Below are positions 36,401 through 51,000 of a stretch of 64,000 bases of DNA, piece after piece. The translations under genes and the position numbers were made by a program. Numbering within the stretch: position 1 is the stretch's first letter; every line of letters begins with the position of its first letter. The DNA comes from Amaranthus tricolor (taxonomy: Eukaryota > Streptophyta > Magnoliopsida > Caryophyllales > Amaranthaceae), in the NCBI RefSeq assembly GCF_026212465.1, contig NC_080059.1, positions 23,677,329-23,741,328 of the forward strand, read 5' to 3'. The notes beneath the pieces are model-generated. The model ran no database searches. It was not told the origin of the DNA and saw only the letters and a list, made by a program, of their open reading frames with translations.

Positions 36401-38487
36401 TTCAATTCAAACCACTTCAACACAATAATATATACCACATAGTGTTGTGTGCCAAGTTTCGTGATAAACAAACCAAGTTTGAGCTACTTTATGCGCAAAA
36501 GGGCCAAAAACGCTTAAAAACCCTTAAAATCGCAACTTAACAAGTAATTTCTAGCATATGACTATGATTTTCAATTCTAACCACTTCAACACAATAATAT
36601 ATACCAAATAGAGTTGTGTTCGCGCAAAACAAACCAAGTTTGAGCTACTATATGCGCAAAAGTGCCAAAAATGCTTAAAAACCGTTAAAATCGCAACATA
36701 ACAAGTAATTTCTAGCATATGACTATGATTTTCAATTCAAACCACTTCAACACAATAATATATACCAAATAGCGTTGTGTGCAAATTTCGTGCAAAACAA
36801 ACCAAGTTTGAGCTACTTTATGCGCAAAAGGGCCAAAAAACGCTAAAAAACCCTTAAAATCGCAACTTAACAAGTAATTTCTAGTATATGACTATGATTT
36901 TCAATTCTAACCACTTCAACACAATAATATATACCAAATAGCGTTGTGTGCAAGTTTCGCGCAAAACAAACCAAGTTTGAGCTACTTTATGCGCAAAAGT
37001 GCCAAAAATGCTTATAAAAACCCTTAAAATCGCAACTTAACACGTAATTTCTAGCATATTACTATGATATTCAATTCATACCACTTCAACACAATAATAT
37101 ATACCAAATAGCGTTGTGTGCAACGTTTCGTGCAAAACAAACCAAGTTTGAGCTACTTGTTGCGCAATAGTGCCAAAAATGCTTAAAAACATTTAAAATC
37201 GCAACTTAACAAGCAATTCTAGTATATGACTATGATTTTAAATTCTAACCACTTCAACACAATAGTATTTACCAAATAGTGTTGTGTGCCAAGTTTCGTG
37301 CAAAACAAACCAAGGTTGAGCTACTTTATGCGCAAAAGTGCCAAAAACGCTTCAAAACTCTTAAAATCGCAACTTAATACGTAATTTCTTACATATTACG
37401 ATGATTTTGAATTCTAAGCACTTCAACAAAATAATATATACCACATAGTGTTGTGTGCCAAGTTTCGTGCTAAACAAACCAAGTTTGAGCTACTTTATGC
37501 GCAAAAGGGCCAAAAACGCTAAAAAAACCCTTAAAATCGCAACTTAACAAGTAATTTCTAGCATATGAATATGATTTTGAATTCTAACCACTTCAACACA
37601 ATAATATATACCAAATAGAGTTGTGTTCGCGCAAAACAAACCAAGTTTGAGCTACTATATGCGCAAAAGTGCCAAAAATGCTTAAAAAACCGTTAAAATC
37701 GCAACATAACAAGTAATTTCTAGCATATGACTATGATTTTCAATTCAAACCACTTCAACACAATAATATATACCAAATAGCGTTGTGTGCAAATTTCGTG
37801 CAAAACAAACCAAGTTTGAGCTACTTTATGCGCAAAAGGGCCATAAAACGCTAAAAAAACCCTTAAAATCGCAACTTAACAAGTAATTTCTAGCATATGA
37901 CTATGAGTTTCAATTCAAACCACTTCAACAAAATAATATATACCAAATAGCGTTGTGTGCAAAGTTTCGTGCAAAACAAACAAAGTTTGAGCTACTTGAT
38001 GCGCAAAAGTGCCAAAAATACTTAAAACCCTTAAAATCGCAACTTAACACGCAATTCTAGCATATGACTATGATTTTAAATTCTAACCACTTCAACACAA
38101 TAATATATACCAAATAGTGTTGTGTGCCAAGTTTCGTGAAAAACAAACCAAGTTTGAGCTACTTTATGCGCAAAAGTGCCAAAAATGCTTAAAAACCCTT
38201 AAAATCGCAACTTAACACGTAATTTCTAGCATATTACTATGATATTCAATTCATACCACTTCAACACAATAATATATACCAAATAGCGTTGTGTGCAACG
38301 TTTCGTGCAAACAAACCAAGTTTGAGCTACTTGTTGCGCAATAGTGCCAAAAATGCTTAAAAACATTTAAAATCGCAACTTAACAAGCAATTCTAGTATA
38401 TGACTATGATTTTAAATTCTAACCACTTCAACACAATAGTATTTACCAAATAGTGTTGTGTGCCAAGTTTCGTGCAAAACAAACCAA
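33465..38487. repeat. Two 15-mer HORs of about 2,512 bp
   Basis: Units start at 33465 and 35977 and the next E begins at 38488. Both read E-F-G/E-F-G-H-C-D-E-F-G-A-B-C-D. Shared private marks include the G/E hybrid (ataccacatag with gtgataaac), cattctaagcac in E, catattacgatg in the second E, and catatgaatatg in the third F. The units differ at the last C: gttgggtgc in the first, gttgtgtgc in the second. Confidence 0.8.
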
Positions 38488-41400
38488 GGTTGAGCTACTT
38501 TATGCGCAAAAGTGCCAAAAACGCTTCAAAACTCTTAAAATCGCAACTTAATACGTAATTTCTTACATATGACGATGATTTTGAATTCTAACCACTTCAA
38601 CAAAATAATATATACCACATAGTGTTGTGTGCCAAGTTTCGTGCTAAACAAACCAAGTTTGAGCTACCTTATGCGCAAAAGGGCCAAAAAACGCTAAAAA
38701 ACCCCTTAAAATCGCAACTTAACAAGTAATTTCTAGCATATGACTATGATTTTCAATTCTAACCACTTTCAACACAATAATATATACCAAATAGAGTTGT
38801 GTTCGCGCAAAACAAACCAAGTTTGAGCTACTATATGCGCAAAAGTGCCAAAAATGCTTAAAAACCGTTAAAATTGCAACATAACAAGTAATTTCTAGCA
38901 TATGACTATGATTTTCAATTCAACCACTTCAACACAATAATATATACCAAATAGCGTTGTGTGCAAATTTCGTGCAAAACAAACCAAGTTTGAGCTACTT
39001 TATGCGCAAAAGGGCCAAAAACGCTAAAAAACCCTTAAAATCGCAACTTAACAAGTAATTTCTAGCATATGACTATGAGTTTCAATTCAAACTACTTCAA
39101 CAAAATAATATATACCAAATAGCGTTGTGTGCAAAGTTTCGTGCAAAACAAACAAAGTTTGAGCTACTTGATGCGCAAAAGTGCCAAAAATACTTAAAAC
39201 CCTTAAAATCGCAACTTAACACGCAATTCTAGCATATGACTATGATTTTAAATTCTAACCACTTCAACACAATAATATATACCAAATAGTGTTGTGTGCC
39301 AAGTTTCGTGATAAACAAACCAAGTTTGAGCTACTTTATGCGCAAAAGGGCCAAAAAACTCTTAAAAACCGTTAAAATCGCAAGATAACAAGTAATTTCT
39401 AGCATATGACTATGATTTTCAATTCAAACCACTTCAACACAATAATATATACCAAATAGCGTTGTGTGCAAATTTCGTGCAAAACAAACCAAGTTTGAGC
39501 TACTTTATGCGCAAAAGGGCCAAAAACGCTAAAAAACCCTTAAAATCGCAACTTAACAAGTAATTTCTAGTATATGATTATGATTTTCAATTCTAACCAC
39601 TTCAACACAATAATATATACCAAATAGCGTTGTGTGCAAGTTTCGCGCAAAACAAACCAAGTTTGAGCTACTTTATGCGCAAAAGTGCCAAAAATGCTTA
39701 AAAACCCTTAAAATCGCAACTTAACACGTAATTTCTAGCATATTACTATGATATTCAATTCATACCACTTCAACACAATAATATATACCAAATAGCGTTG
39801 TGTGCAACGTTTCGTGCAAAACAAACCAAGTTTGAGCTACTTGTTGCGCAATAGTGCCAAAAATGCTTAAAACATTTAAAATCGCAACTTAACAAGCAAT
39901 TCTAGTATATGACTATGATTTTAAATTCTAACCACTTCAACACAATAGTATTTACCAAATAGTGTTGTGTGCCAAGTTTCGTGCAAAACAAACCAAGGTT
40001 GAGCTACTTTATGCGCAAAAGTGCCAAAAACGCTTCAAAACTCTTAAAATCGCAACTTAATACGTAATTTCTTACATATGACGATGATTTTGAATTCTAA
40101 CCACTTCAACAAAATAATATATACCACATAGTGTTGTGTGCCAAGTTTCGTGCTAAACAAACCAAGTTTGAGCTACTTTATGCGCAAAAGGGCCAAAAAA
40201 CGCTAAAAAAAAACCCTTAAAAATCGCAACTTAACAAGTAATTTCTAGCATATGACTATGATTTTCAATTCTAACCACTTCAACACAATAATATATACCA
40301 AATAGAGTTGTGTTCGCGCAAAACAAACCAAGTTTGAGCTACTATATGCGCAAAAGTGCCAAAAATGCTTAAAAAACCGTTAAAATCGCAACATAACAAG
40401 TAATTTCTAGCATATGACTATGATTTTCAATTCAAACCACTTCAACACAATAATATATACCAAATAGCGTTGTGTGCAAATTTCGTGCAAAACAAACCAA
40501 GTTTGAGCTACTTTATGCGCAAAAGGGCCAAAAACGCTAAAAAACCCTTAAAATCGCAACTTAACAAGTAATTTCTAGCATATGACTATGAGTTTCAATT
40601 CAAACCATTTCAACAAAATAATATTTACCAAATAGCGTTGTGTGCAAAGTTTCGTGCAAAACAAACAAAGTTTGAGCTACTTGCTGCGCAAAAAGTGCCA
40701 AAAAATACTTAAAACCCTTAAAATCGCAACTTAACACGCAATTCTAGCATATGACTATGATTTTAAATTCTAACCACTTCAACACAATAATATATACTAA
40801 ATAGTGTTGTGTGCCAAGTTTCGTGAAAAACAAACCAAGGTTGAGCTACTTTATGCGCAAAAGGGCCAAAAATGCTTAAAAACCCTTAAAATCGCAACTT
40901 AACCACGTAATTTCTAGCATATTACTATGATATTCAATTCCATACCACTTCAACACAATAATATATACCAAATAGCGTTGGGTGCAACGTTTCGTGCAAA
41001 ACAAACCAAGTTTGAGCTACTTGTTGCGCAATAGTGCCAAAAATGCTTAAAACATTTAAAAATCGCAACTTAACAAGCAATTCTAGTATATGACTATGAT
41101 TTTAAATTCTAACCACTTCAACACAATAGTATTTACCAAATAGTGTTGTGTGCCAAGTTTCGTGCAAAACAAACCAAGGTTGAGCTACTTTATACGCAAA
41201 AGTGCCAAAAACGCTTCAAAACTCTTAAAATCGCAACTTAATACGTAATTTCTTACATATGACGATGATTTTGAATTCTAACCACTTCAACAAAATAATA
41301 TATACCACATAGTGTTGTGTGCCAAGTTTCGTGCTAAACAAACCAAGTTTGAGATCCTTTATGCGCAAAAGGGCCAAAAACGCTAAAAAACCCTTAAAAT

Positions 41401-44400
41401 CGCAACTTAACAAGTAATTTCTAGCATATGACTATGATTTTCAATTCTAACCACTTCAACACAATAATATATACCAAATAGAGTTGTGTTCGCGCCAAAA
41501 CAAACCAAGTTTGAGCTACTATATGCGCAAAAGTGCCAAAAATGCTTAAAAACCGTTAAAATCGCAACATAACAAGTAATTTGTAGCATATGACTATGAT
41601 TTTCAATTCAAACCACTTCAACACAATAATATATACCAAATAGCGTTGTGTGCAAATTTCGTGCAAAACAAACAAAGTTTGAGCTACTTGATGCGCAAAA
41701 GTGCCAAAAATACTTAAAACCCTTAAAATCGCAACTTAACACGCAATTCTAGCATATGACTATGATTTTAAATTCTAACCACTTCAACACAATAATATAT
41801 ACCAAATAGCGTTGTGTGCCAAGTTTCGTGAAAAACAAACCAAGTTTGAGCTACTTTATGCGCTAAAGTGCCAAAAATGCTTAAAAACCCTTAAATCGCA
41901 ACTTAACACGTAATTTCTAGCATATTACTATGATATTCAATTCATACCACTTCAACACAATAATATATACCAAATAGCGTTGTGTGCAACGTTTCGTGCA
42001 AAACAAACCAAGTTTGAGCTACTTGTTGCGCAATAGTGCCAAAAATGCTTAAAAACATTTAAAAATCGCAACTTAACACGTAATTTCTAGCATATTACTA
42101 TGATATTCAATTCATACCACTTCAACACAATAATATATACCAAATAGCGTTGTGTGCAACGTTTCGTGCAAAACAAACCAAGTTTGAGCTACTTGTTGCG
42201 CAATAGTGCCAAAAATGCTTAAAAACATTTAAAATCGCAACTTAACAAGCAATTCTAGTATATGACTATGATTTTAAATTCTAACCACTTCAACACAATA
42301 GTATTTACCAAATAGTGTTGTGTGCCAAGTTTCGTGCAAAACAAACCAAGGTTGAGCTACTTTATGCGCAAAAGTGCCAAAAACGCTTCAAAACTCTTAA
42401 AATCGCAACTTAATACGTAATTTCTTACATATGACGATGATTTTGAATTCTAACCACTTCAACAAAATAATATATACCACATAGAGTTGTGTGCCAAGTT
42501 TCGTGCTAAACAAACCAAGTTTGAGCTACTTTATGCGCAAAAGGGCCAAAAACGCTAAAAAAACCCTTAAAATCGCAACTTAACAAGTAATTTTCTAGCA
42601 TATGACTATGAGTTTCAATTCAACCACTTCAACAAAATAATATATACCAAATAGCGTTGTGTGCAAAGTTTCGTGCAAAACAAACAAAGTTTGAGCTACT
42701 TGATGCGCAAAAGTGCCAAAAAATACTTAAAACCCTTACAATCGCAACTTAACACGCAATTCTAGCATATGACTATGATTTTAAATTTAACCACTTCAAC
42801 ACAATAATATATACCAAATAGTGTTGTGTGCCAAGTTTCGTGAAAAACAAACCAAGTTTGAGCTACTTTATGCGCAAAAGGGCCAAAAACTCTTAAAAAC
42901 CGTTAAAATCGCAACATAACAAGTAATTTCTAGCATATGACTATGATTTTCAATTCAAACCACTTCAACACAATAAGATATACCAAATAGCGTTCTGTGC
43001 AAATTTCGTGCAAAACAAACCAAGTTTGAGCTACTTTATGCGCAAAAAGGCCAAAAACGCTAAAAAAACCCTTAAAATCGCAACTTAACAAGTAATTTCT
43101 AGTATATGATTATGATTTTCAATTCTAACCACTTCAACACAATAATATATACCAAATAGCGTTGTGTGCAAGTTTCGCGCAAAACAAACCAAGTTTGAGC
43201 TACTTTATGCGCAAAAGGGCCAAAAACGCTAAAAAACCCTTAAAATCGCAACTTAACAAGTAATTTCTAGTATATAGATTATGATTTTCAATTCTAACCA
43301 CTTCAACACAATAATATATACCAAATAGCGTTGTGTGCAAGTTTCGCGCAAAACAAACCAAGTTTGAGCTAATTTATGCGCAAAAGAGCCAAAAATGCTT
43401 AAAAACCCCTTAAAATCGCAACTTAACACGTAATTTCTAGCATATTACTATGATATTCAATTCATACCACTTCAACACAATAATATATACCAAATAGCGT
43501 TGTGTGCAACGTTTCGTGCAAAACAAACCAAGTTTGAGCTACTTGTTGCGCAATAGTGCCAAAAATGCTTAAAAACATTTAAAATCGCAACTTAACAAGC
43601 AATTCTAGTATATGACTATGATTTTAAATTCTAACCACTTCAACACAATAGTATTTACCAAATAGTGTTGTGTGCCAAGTTTCGTGCAAAACAAACCAAG
43701 GTTGAGCTACTTTATGCGCAAAAGTGCCAAAAACGCTTCAAAACTCTTAAAATCGCAACTTAATACGTAATTTCTTACATATGACGATGATTTTGAATTC
43801 TAACCACTTCAACAAAATAATATATACCACATAGTGTTGTGTGCCAAGTTTCGTGCTAAACAAACCAAGTTTGAGCTACTTTATGCGCAAAAGGGCCAAA
43901 AACGCTAAAAAACCCTTAAAATCGCAACTTAACAAGTAATTTCTAGCATATGACTATGATTTTCAATTCTAACCACTTCAACACAATAATATATACCAAA
44001 TAGAGTTGTGTTCGCGCAAAACAAACCAAGTTTGAGCTACTATATGCGCAAAAGGGCCAAAAATGCTTAAAAACCGTTAAAATCGCAACATAACAAGTAA
44101 TTTCTAGCATATGACTATGATTTTCAATTCAAACCACTTCAACACAATAATATATACCAAATAGCGTTGTGTGCAAAATTTCGTGCAAAACAAACCAAGT
44201 TTGAGCTACTTTATGCGCAAAAGGGCCAAAAACGCTAAAAAACCCTTAAAATCGCACTTAACAAGTAATTTCTAGCATATGACTATGAGTTTCAATTCAA
44301 ACCACTTCAACAAAATAATATATACCAAATAGCGTTGTGTGCAAAGTTTCGTGCAAAACAAACAAAGTTTGAGCTACTTGATGCGCAAAAGTGCCAAAAA

Positions 44401-46553
44401 TACTTAAAACCCTTAAAATCGCAACTTAACACGCAATTCTAGCATATGACTATGATTTTAAATTCTAACCACTTCACACAATAATATATACCAAATAGTG
44501 TTGTGTGCCAAGTTTCGTGAAAAACAAACCAAGTTTGAGCTACTTTATGCGCAAAAGGGCCAAAAACTCTTAAAAACCGTTAAAATCGCAACATAACAAG
44601 TAATTTCTAGCATATGACTATGATTTTCAATTCAAACCACTTCAACACAATAATATATACCAAATAGCGTTGTGTGCAAATTTCGTGCAAAACAAACCAA
44701 GTTTGAGCTACTTTATGCGCAAAAGGGCCAAAAACGCTAAAAAAACCCTTAAAATCGCAACTTAACAAGTAATTTCTAGCATATGACTATGAGTTTCAAT
44801 TCAAACCACTTCAACAAAATAATATATACCAAATAGCGTTGTGTGCAAAGTTTCGTGCAAAACAAACAAAGTTTGAGCTACTTGATGCGCAAAAGTGCCA
44901 AAAATACTTAAAACCCTTAAAATCGCAACTTAACACGCAATTCTAGCATATGACTATGATTTTAAATTCTAACCACCTTCAACACAATAATATATACCAA
45001 ATAGTGTTGTGTGCCAAGTTTCGTGAAAAACAAACCAAGTTTGAGCTACTTTATGCGCAAAAGGGCCAAAAACTCTTAAAAACCGTTAAAATCGCAACAT
45101 AACAAGTAATTTCTAGCATATGACTCTGATTTTCAATTCAAACCACTTCAACACAATAATATATACCAAATAGCGTTGTGTGCAAATTTCGTGCAAAACA
45201 AACCAAGTTTGAGCTACTTTATGCGCAAAAGGGCCAAAAACGCTAAAAAACCCTTAAAATCGCAACTTAACAAGTAATTTCTAGTATATGACTATGATTT
45301 TCAATTCTAACCACTTCAACACAATAATATATACCAAATAGCGTTGTGTGCAAGTTTCGCGCAAAACAAACCAAGTTTGAGCTACTTTATGCGCAAAAGT
45401 GCCAAAAATGCTTAAAAACCCTTAAAATCGCAACTTAACACGTAATTTCTAGCATATTACTATGATATTCAATTCATACCACTTCAACACAATAATATAT
45501 ACCAAATAGCGTTGTGTGCAACGTTTCGTGCAAAACAAACCAAGTTTGAGCTACTTGTTGCGCAATAGTGCCAAAAATGCTTAAAAACATTTAAAATCGC
45601 AACTTAACAAGCAATTCTAGTATATGACTATGATTTTAAATTCTAACCACTTCAACACAATAGTATTTACCAAATAGTGTTGTGTGCCAAGTTTCGTGCA
45701 AAACAAACCAAGGTTGAGCTACTTTATGCGCAAAAGTGCCAAAAACGCTTCAAAACTCTTAAAATCGCAACTTAATACGTAATTTCTTACATATGACGAT
45801 GATTTTGAATTCTAAGCACTTCAACAAAATAATATATACCACATAGTGTTGTGTGCCAAGTTTCGTGCTAAACAAACCAAGTTTGAGCTACTTTATGCGC
45901 AAAAGGGCCAAAAACGCTAAAAACCCTTAAAATCGCAACTTAAGCAACTTAACAAGTAATTTCTAGCATATGACTATGATTTTCAATTCTAACCACTTCA
46001 ACACAATAATATATACCAAATAGAGTTGTGTTCGCACAAAACAAACCAAGTTTGAGCTACTATATGCGCAAAAGTGCCAAAAATGCTTAAAAACCGTTAA
46101 AATCGCAACATAACAAGTAATTTCTAGCATATGACTATGATTTTCAATTCAAACCACTTCAACACAATAATATATACCAAATAGCGTTGTGTGCAAATTT
46201 CGTGCAAAACAAACCAAGTTTGAGCTACTTTATGCGCAAAAGGGCCAAAAACGCTAAAAAACCCTTAAAATCGCAACTTAACAAGTAATTTCTAGCATAT
46301 AACTATGAGTTTCAATTCAAACCACTTCAACAAAATAATATATACCAAATAGCGTTGTGTGCAAAGTTTCGTGCAAAACAAACAAAGTTTGAGCTACTTG
46401 ATGCGCAAAAGTGCCAAAAATACTTAAAACCCTTAAAATCGCAACTTAACACGCAATTCTAGCATATGACTATGATTTTAAATTCTAACCACTTCAACAC
46501 AATAATATATACCAAATAGTGTTGTGTGCCAAGTTTCGTGAAAAACAAACCAA
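38488..46553. repeat. Mixed block with many hybrid monomers
   Basis: No single HOR holds here. Order features include E-F(H head)-G-A-B-I-H-C-D, a full run from 39997 with an E variant near 41178 like that of the 11-mer domain, a G/A hybrid at 41509, a D/C hybrid at 42012, E followed directly by A at 42519, two H in a row (43024, 43193), and A-B-I twice (44199, 44701). A 9-bp duplication (gcaacttaa) sits near 45934-45950. Homopolymer-length changes are frequent here. Confidence 0.65.
44533..44700 (+). repeat. Satellite monomer type I, A/G hybrid (reference copy)
   Basis: 168 bp. The start (ttatgcgcaaaagggcc) is A- or F-like, then aactcttaaaaaccgtt and the rest follow G. It usually comes after B and before A or H, replacing C-D-E-F-G, so it marks exchanges that shortened the HOR. 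Copies start near 7565, 8824, 24589, 39324, 42856, 45039 and 50924. Confidence 0.75.
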
Positions 46554-48076
46554 GTTTGAGCTACTTTATGCGCAAAAGGGCCAAAAATGCTTAAAAACCC
46601 TTAAAATCGCAACTTAACACGTAATTTCTAGCATATTACTATGATATTCAATTCATACCACTTCAACACAATAATATATACCAAATAGCGTTGTGTGCAA
46701 CGTTTCGTGCAAAACAAACCAAGTTTGAGCTACTTGTTGCGCAATAGTGCCAAAAATGCTTAAAAACATTTAAAATCGCAACTTAACAAGCAATTCTAGT
46801 ATATGACTATGATTTTAAATTCTAACCACTTCAACACAATAGTATTTACCAAATAGTGTTGTGTGCCAAGTTTCGTGCAAAACAAACCAAGGTTGAGCTA
46901 CTTTATGCGCAAAAGTGCCAAAAACGCTTCAAAACTCTTAAAATCGCAACTTAATACGTAATTTCTTACATATGACGATGATTTTGAATTCTAAGCACTT
47001 CAACAAAATAATATATACCACATAGTGTTGTGTACCAAGTTTCGTGAAAAAACAAACCAAGTTTGAGCTACTTTATGCGCAAAAGGGCCAAAAATGCTTA
47101 AAAACCCTTAAAATCGCAACTTAACACGTAATTTCTAGCATATTACTATGATATTCAATTCATACCACTTCAACACAATAATATATACCAAATAGCGTTG
47201 TGTGCAACGTTTCGTGCAAAACAAACCAAGTTTGAGCTACTTGTTGCGCAATAGTGCCAAAAATGCTTAAAAACATTTAAAATCGCAACTTAACAAGCAA
47301 TTCTAGTATATGACTATGATTTTAAATTCTAACCACTTCAACACAATAGTATTTACCAAATAGTGTTGTGTGCCAAGTTTCGTGCAAAACAAACCAAGGT
47401 TGAGCTACTTTATGCGCAAAAGTGCCAAAAAACGCTTCAAAACTCTTAAAATCGCAACTTAATACGTAATTTCTTACATATGACGATGATTTTGAATTCT
47501 AAGCACTTCAACAAAATAATATATACCAAATAGTGTTGTGTGCCAAGTTTCGTGAAAAACAAACCAAGTTTGAGCTACTTTATGCGCAAAAGGGCCAAAA
47601 ATGCTTAAAAACCCTTAAAATCGCAACTTAACCACGTAATTTCTAGCATATTACTATGATATTCAATTCATACCACTTCAACACAATAATATATACCAAA
47701 TAGCGTTGTGTGCAACGTTTTCGTGCAAAACAAACCAAGTTTGAGCTACTTGTTGCGCAATAGTGCCAAAAATGCTTAAAAACATTTAAAATCGCAACTT
47801 AACAAGCAATTCTAGTATATGACTATGATTTTAAATTCTAACCACTTCAACACAATAGTATTTACCAAATAGTGTTGTGTGCCAAGTTTCGTGCAAAACA
47901 AACCAAGGTTGAGCTACTTTATGCGCAAAAGTGCTAAAAAACGCTTCAAAACTCTTAAAATCGCAACTTAATACGTAATTTCTTACATATGACGATGATT
48001 TTGAATTCTAACCACTTCAACAAAATAATATATACCACATAGTGTTGTGTGCCAAGTTTCGTGCTAAACAAACCAA
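46554..48076. repeat. Trimer HOR, C-D-E three times, about 507 bp each
   Basis: C starts at 46554, 47061 and 47568. In the first two trimers the E monomer ends in a B-type tail (gtgaaaaac) instead of gtgctaaac, so E leads back to C. The third E has its normal tail and leads to F at 48077. The E/B hybrid is what lets the trimer repeat. Confidence 0.8.
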
Positions 48077-51000
48077 GTTTGAGCTACTTTATGCGCAAAA
48101 GGGCCAAAAACGCTAAAAAAAACCCTTAAAATCGCAAATTAACAAGTAATTTCTAGCATATGACTATGATTTTCAATTCTAATCACTTCAACACAATAAT
48201 ATATACCAAATAGAGTTGTGTTCGCGCAAAACAAACCAAGTTTCAGCTACTATATGCGCAAAAGTGCCAAAAATGCTTAAAAAACCGTTAAAATCGCAAC
48301 ATAACAAGTAATTTCTAGCATATGACTATGATTTTCAATTCAAACCACTTCAACACAATAATATATACCAAATAGCGTTGTGTGCAAATTTCGTGCAAAA
48401 CAAACCAAGTTTGAGCTACTTTATGCGCAAAAGGGCCAAAAACGCTAAAAAACCCTTAAAATCGCAACTTAACAAGTAATTTCTAGCATATGACTATGAG
48501 TTTCAATTCAAACCACTTCAACAAAATAATATATACCAAATAGCGTTGTGTGCAAAGTTTCGTGCAAAACAAACAAAGTTTGAGCTACTTGATGCGCAAA
48601 AGTGCCAAAAAATACTTAAAACCCTTAAAATCGCAACTTAACACGCAATTCTAGCATATGACTATGATTTTCAATTCTAACCACTTCAACACAATAATAT
48701 ATACCAAATAGCGTTGTGTGCAAGTTTCGTGAAAAACAAACCAAGTTTGAGCTACTTTATGCGCAAAAGTGCCAAAAATGCTTAAAAACCCTTAAAATCG
48801 CAACTTAACACGTAATTTCTAGCATATTACTATGATATTCAATTCATACCACTTCAACACAATAATATATACCAAATAGCGTTGTGTGCAACGTTTCGTG
48901 CAAAACAAACCAAGTTTGAGCTACTTGTTGCGCAATAGTGCCAAAAATGCTTAAAAACATTTAAAATCGCAACTTAACAAGCAATTCTAGTATATGACTA
49001 TGATTTTAAATTCTAACCACTTCAACACAATAGTATATACCAAATAGTGTTGTGTGCCAAGTTTCGTGCAAAACAAACCAAGGTTGAGCTACTTTATGCG
49101 CAAAAGTGCCAAAAACGCTTCAAAACTCTTAAAATCGCAACTTAATACGTAATTTCTTACATATGACGATGATTTTGAATTCTAACCACTTCAACAAAAT
49201 AATATATACCACATAGTGTTGTGTGCCAAGTTTCGTGCTAAACAAACCAAGTTTGAGCTACTTTATGCGCAAAAGGGCCAAAAAACGCTAAAAAAACCCT
49301 TAAAATCGCAACTTAACAAGTAATTTCTAGCATATGACTATGATTTTCATTTCTAACCACTTCAACACAATAATATATACCAAATAGTGTTGTGTTCGCG
49401 CAAAACAAACCAAGTTTGAGCTACTATATGCGCAAAAGTGCCAAAAATGCTTAAAAAACCGTTAAAATCGCAACATAACAAGTAATTTCTAGCATATGAC
49501 TATGATTTTCAATTCAAACCACTTCAACACAATAATATATACCAAATAGCGTTGTGTGCAAATTTCGTGCAAAACAAACCAAGTTTGAGCTACTTTATGC
49601 GCAAAAGGTCCAAAAACGCTAAAAAACCCTTAAAATCGCAACTTAACAAGTAATTTCTAGCATATGACTATGATTTTCAATTCTAACCACTTCAACACAA
49701 TAATATATACCAAATAGCGTTGTGTGCAAGTTTCGCGCAAAACAAACCAAGTTTGAGCTACTTTATGCGCAAAAGTGCCAAAAATGCTTAAAAACCCTTA
49801 AAATCGCAACTTAACACGTAATTTCTAGCATATTACTATGATATTCAATTCATACCACTTCAACACAATAATATATACCAAATAGCGTTGTGTGCAACGT
49901 TTCGTGCAAAACAAACCAAGTTTGAGCTACTTGTTGCGCAATAGTGCCAAAAATGCTTAAAAACATTTAAAATCGCAACTTAACAAGCAATTCTAGTATA
50001 TGACTATGATTTTAAATTCTAACCACTTCAACACAATAGTATTTACCAAATAGTGTTGTGTGCCAAGTTTCGTGCAAAACAAACCAAGGTTGAGCTACTT
50101 TATGCGCAAAAGTGCCAAAAACGCTTCAAAACTCTTAAAATCGCAACTTAATACGTAATTTCTTACATATTACGATGATTTTGAATTCTAAGCACTTCAA
50201 CAAAATAATATATACCACATAGTGTTGTGTGCCAAGTTTCGTGCTTAACAAACCAAGTTTGAGCTACTTTATGCGCAAAAGGGCCAAAAACGCTAAAAAA
50301 ACCCTTAAAATCGCAACTTAACAAGTAATTTCTAGCATATGACTATGATTTTGAATTCTAACCACTTCAACACAATAATATATACCAAATAGAGTTGTGT
50401 TCGCGCAAAACAAACCAAGTTTGAGCTACTATATGCGCAAAAGTGCCAAAAATGCTTAAAAACCGTTAAAATCGCAACATAACAAGTAATTTCTAGCATA
50501 TGACTATGATTTTCAATTCAAACCACTTCAACACAATAATATATACCAAATAGCGTTGTGTGCAAATTTCGTGCAAAACAAACCAAGTTTGAGCTACTTT
50601 ATGCGCAAAAGGGCCAAAAACGCTAAAAAACCCTTAAAATCGCAACTTAACAAGTAATTTCTAGCATATGACTATGAGTTTCAATTCAAACCACTTCAAC
50701 AAAATAATATATACCAAATAGCGTTGTGTGCAAAGTTTCGTGCAAAACAAACAAAGTTTGAGCTACTTGATGCGCAAAAGTGCCAAAAATACTTAAAACC
50801 CTTAAAATCGCAACTTAACCACGCAATTCTAGCATATGACTATGATTTTGAATTCTAACCACTTCAACACAATAATATATACCAAATAGTGTTGTGTGCC
50901 AAGTTTCGTGAAAAACAAACCAAGTTTGAGCTACTATATGCGCAAAAGGGCCAAAAACTCTTAAAAACCGTTAAAATCGCAACATAACAAGTAATTTCTA

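Noticed and set aside
18962..41589. 60-residue minus-strand frames at 18962, 38719 and 41407
   Set aside because: Each spans an F/G border and is opened by a one-base indel in that copy; the protein simply mirrors the satellite.
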